Positions 62,113 through 64,000 of a stretch of 64,000 nt of DNA are shown here, one piece after another (the stretch's first letter is position 1; every line of letters begins with the position of its first letter). The DNA is from Methanosarcina sp. UBA289. GTDB taxonomy: Archaea; Halobacteriota; Methanosarcinia; Methanosarcinales; Methanosarcinaceae. The position numbers and the translations under genes were made by a program. The stretch is from the NCBI GenBank assembly GCA_002496565.1, contig DAKJ01000017.1, forward strand, positions 112,059 to 176,058. Reading direction: 5' to 3'. The notes beneath the pieces were generated by a model, which saw nothing but the letters and a program-made list of their open reading frames with translations, was not told where the DNA came from and made no database searches.

Positions 62113-62638
62113 AAGAAGTGCAATTAATTATATAATTATAAATTATATAAACCCGATAGAATAATAAATCCTTAATATTAAATAGTCATTGAAAAAGCTG
62201 GGAAATCATGATCTAGAAAATTGGCTTAATTTTACTTTTAATTTACAGATTTTGATTCCTTGAATATCTCTAAAATCAGGAGCTATAATCTTTAATCCAG
62301 TATTTCTATAAAAATAGGGTCTTAATGGTACAAATACATTATATTCCTTAATCAAAAGCTTTTTAAGAGCTTAAACCAGGTGCATTTACCAAAAGAAAAT
62401 AGTATTACTCATATAATTTTTAAACTCCGGTAATTTTATATTTTTATTTGTAAGTTGATGATTCATAAAATTGGTTATTTCTTATGAAATCTGAAGGTTG
62501 TAAGGTTAAAAAATAACTTATATCGAGTTTTTGAGCTAGCTTAAATTTATAATTAAGTTATTAAAGCTCAAATATAATCAGTAAATAAATAGACAATATT
62601 AAAAAGTAGGATAACTTATGGGAAAATAAAGTAAATAC

Positions 62639-62656
62639 AGATCTGTCTGCAGATCT
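62639..62656 (-). terminator. Small hairpin at the end of cassette unit 2
   Basis: AGATCTG (62639-62645) pairs with CAGATCT (62650-62656) with a TCTG loop. Counterpart of 61335-61352. Confidence 0.5.
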
Positions 62657-62747
62657 GTTATATATATTAAATTTAAATCGCTTGAATTCCTATGCGACTG
62701 GTTTTTCAATTAAACTGCATTATTCTTTGATGAATAAAATGAGATGG

Positions 62748-62875
62748 GGCTCATTCGTTAATCCTTCTTAAGGGACTTAAGCTATTGTAGGAAAAACCTT
62801 TCAATATATCAAAGTTCTAGTGCAATCAGGGCTATCCTACTTTTACATTTCAGCTAAGGACTGTACGAATGAGCC
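62748..62875 (-). ncRNA. Conserved structured trailer, unit 2
   Basis: GGCTCATTCGT (62748-62758) pairs with ACGAATGAGCC (62865-62875). It keeps AGTGCAATCAGG and TTTTACATTYC from unit 1 but differs in much of the loop. The stem carries a compensatory T-A to C-G change relative to unit 1. Confidence 0.5.
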
Positions 62876-62961
62876 ATTCTCTATCTTATTTTTATATATT
62901 TATCTAATCTGTGGTTGATTGGTCAGCAATCAGCTAGTGGGATTACTGTTAAACAAATAGC

Positions 62962-63168
62962 TTAGTCCCACCAGCCACCACGGCCGCATTTCTCTGCGAC
63001 ACAACCACGGATGTTAAAGAACTTGGTTTTGAACCTATCGCGGAAGCCACAGCCATCCCAGCCGTCCCAGCCGCCCCAGCCGCAGCCGCCACCACAGCCG
63101 CCACCACAGCCACAGCCGAATCCCTTAAATCTGTCAAAATCACAGTCTCTTCCAAAGAATCCTCCCAT
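62962..63168 (-). CDS. Gly/Cys/Trp-rich peptide, copy 2
   Basis: A 68-residue paralogue of 61676-61885 with the same AAGGAGGT ribosome-binding site. It starts MGGFFGRDCDFDRFKGFG, has the identical CGCGGGCGGGCGWGGW core, then DGWDGCGF, KFFNIRGCVAEK and RGGWWD. It has eight Cys residues. Changes relative to copy 1 are mostly conservative (K/R, D/G), and the reading frame is intact in both, which suggests selection for the protein. A frame in another register over the same DNA is a shadow. Confidence 0.8.
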   Translation of the reverse strand: MGGFFGRDCDFDRFKGFGCGCGGGCGGGCGWGGWDGWDGCGFRDRFKTKFFNIRGCVAEKCGRGGWWD

Positions 63169-63257
63169 TTATATTTACCTCCTTATCTACTATATTTTTA
63201 TACTTATGTTTTTATTTTATATTTTCGTTCTAGTTAGATTTATATTTATTTTATATA

Positions 63258-63397
63258 TTGGAGAGGATATAATTTTAAGATTAGAGTTTGTAGTTCTCCA
63301 ACCAAATATTATATCGCCTCCCCAACTCAATTATTACTCCTGACAATTGAGTTAATCTATTTTTGTTTAACAAAAAACAGGTTTAACTTTAATCGTC
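63258..63397 (-). promoter_or_regulatory. Structured leader of the peptide gene, unit 2
   Basis: TTGGAGA (63258-63264) pairs with TCTCCAA (63295-63301). GACAATTGAGTTAA (63342-63355) pairs with TTAACTTTAATCGTC (63383-63397), with one A-C mismatch and one compensated pair relative to unit 1. The TATA-rich stretch follows at 63405-63440. Confidence 0.5.
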
Positions 63398-63856
63398 AGA
63401 AAGTACAATTAATTATATAATTGTAAATTATATAAACCCGATAGAATAATAAATCCTTAATATTAAATAGTCATTGAAAAAGCTGGGAAACCATACGCTG
63501 AGGCTGTACGTTTAGTTCTACATTTAATTTACAAAGCCTAAACCTGTAAGTATTTAGATAAATCAAGAGATATAATCTGCAATTTAATATTTATACAAAA
63601 ATAAAACAGGAATAGTCTAAATATGCTATATACTCCAATTATAATCAATTTGGAGGCTCAAAATGCACGCATTTAGAAACAAAAAATAGTATTACTAGTT
63701 CTTTTTTTGAACTCCCAAACTTGGATCTATTTATCAATATGTTCGTTATTCCTAAAATAAACTATTCTTATAATTATTTATTTTTTAATTTAATCGTAGA
63801 ATAAATTTGAGAGTTTATTAAACATTACGATCATAGTTCAGTTAAATTAAAGTATA

Positions 63857-63921
63857 ATAGCCATCAGTTCAAAAAAAGCTGATTAATCCGAAGTTCTCTT
63901 ACATTTTGAACTGATGGCTAT
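63857..63921. repeat. Hairpin element, copy E, perfect 18-bp inverted repeat
   Basis: ATAGCCATCAGTTCAAAA (63857-63874) is the exact inverse complement of 63904-63921, around a 29-base loop. The arm shares ATAGCCA-CAG-TTCAA with copies A, C and D. It lies 58 bases after the stop codon of the third peptide copy, close to where units 1 and 2 have their trailer. Confidence 0.75.
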
Positions 63922-63979
63922 CGTTGCTTTATCCACGTTCAATAGTTCTTGGACTTAGCGATTGGCTTGGTGTTTTTTC

Positions 63980-64000
63980 TTACCACCAGTCGCAGCCCCA
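63980..64000 (-). CDS. Gly/Cys/Trp-rich peptide, copy 3, cut by window end
   Basis: The last 21 bases read on the minus strand as W-G-C-D-W-W-stop, closely resembling the GGWWD ends of copies 1 and 2. The rest of the gene lies beyond the window. This suggests a third tandem member. Confidence 0.5.
   Translation of the reverse strand, partial: WGCDWW

Larger units (their letters stand above)
61249..62209 (-). repeat. Gly/Cys-rich cassette, unit 1 of the tandem duplication
   Basis: This unit and 62563-63494 are duplicates over nearly their full length. Both begin AAAGCTCAAATATAATCA and end TCATTGAAAAAGCTGGGAAA. Read on the minus strand, each has TATA-rich DNA (62119-62155 here), a leader with two stems, the peptide gene, a trailer with a long-range stem, and a small hairpin. 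Identity is highest in the leader, gene and stems and low in the spacer between trailer and terminator hairpin. Confidence 0.85.
62563..63494 (-). repeat. Gly/Cys-rich cassette, unit 2 of the tandem duplication
   Basis: Second complete cassette, about 1.3 kb downstream of unit 1, with the same order of leader, gene, trailer and hairpin. The 350 bases between the units (62210-62562) hold nothing recognisable. Confidence 0.85.

Noticed and set aside
62949..63155. Ala/Val-rich minus-strand frame of 68 codons
   Set aside because: A shifted reading of the Gly/Cys-rich peptide gene, without its ribosome-binding site.

Overview
The window is archaeal and almost certainly from a Methanosarcina species (order Methanosarcinales). 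The evidence is a Tes/MJ0619-type radical SAM protein, an archaeal XPB-Bax1 pair, DUF2121 and DUF2173 proteins, a family of COG1361-type surface proteins, BRE/TATA promoters with GGAG/GGTGA ribosome-binding sites, and long AT-rich intergenic spaces. There are no rRNA genes, no tRNA I can fold, no CRISPR array and no intact insertion sequence.

Layout. 0.2-8.1 kb: metabolic genes (fused 5-oxoprolinase/hydantoinase, GNAT acetyltransferase, adenine deaminase, a 56-residue membrane peptide, DUF2121). 8.4-12.3 kb: a MacB-like ABC exporter operon (ATPase, membrane-anchored COG1361 protein, permease), followed by a decayed IS605-type tnpB. 12.8-17.2 kb: PsiE-like protein, MagIII-like DNA glycosylase, a membrane/coiled-coil protein, a site-2 protease. 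17.4-23.7 kb: an AT-rich accessory stretch with a HEPN-type protein, a nucleoside-phosphorylase-fold protein, a LURP-one pseudogene and a CARF-HTH regulator. The regulator is divergent from an MFS pump (24.0-25.8 kb). 26.2-30.7 kb: an HAE3-type RND exporter coupled to two COG1361 proteins. 31.4-46.2 kb: PAS/GAF histidine kinase, Tes-like radical SAM protein, DUF2173, DUF72, a stand-alone methylase target-recognition domain, a TPR protein, a CoA-binding protein, a Cys-rich peptide, an ArsR-type regulator, a ferredoxin, a SagB-type nitroreductase, phosphoglycerate mutase and an HD-domain protein. 46.6-49.9 kb: XPB helicase and Bax1 nuclease as an overlapping operon. 50.1-58.1 kb: Clp-fold membrane protease, SugE/Gdx exporter, PflA-like radical SAM protein, a sequon-rich membrane protein, a methyltransferase, an AAA/DUF4143 ATPase and a small zinc-ribbon protein.

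58.1-64.0 kb is almost free of ordinary genes. It holds a family of hairpin elements (58.7-59.8 kb, with a relative at 63.9 kb), a degenerate mptE pseudogene, and two and a fraction tandem copies of a cassette that encodes a Gly/Cys/Trp-rich peptide of 68-69 residues. In both complete copies the peptide gene sits between a conserved structured leader and a conserved structured trailer, and stems in both show compensatory base changes. This is the best candidate for an undescribed system in the window.

A second unusual pattern is that three well-supported genes lack an ATG, GTG or TTG start. bax1 probably starts at CTG, the RND exporter at ATT and the ferredoxin at ATA or ATT, each behind a good Shine-Dalgarno sequence.

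Coordinates and translations were read by eye from the sequence. Family names come from recognised motifs, not database searches.
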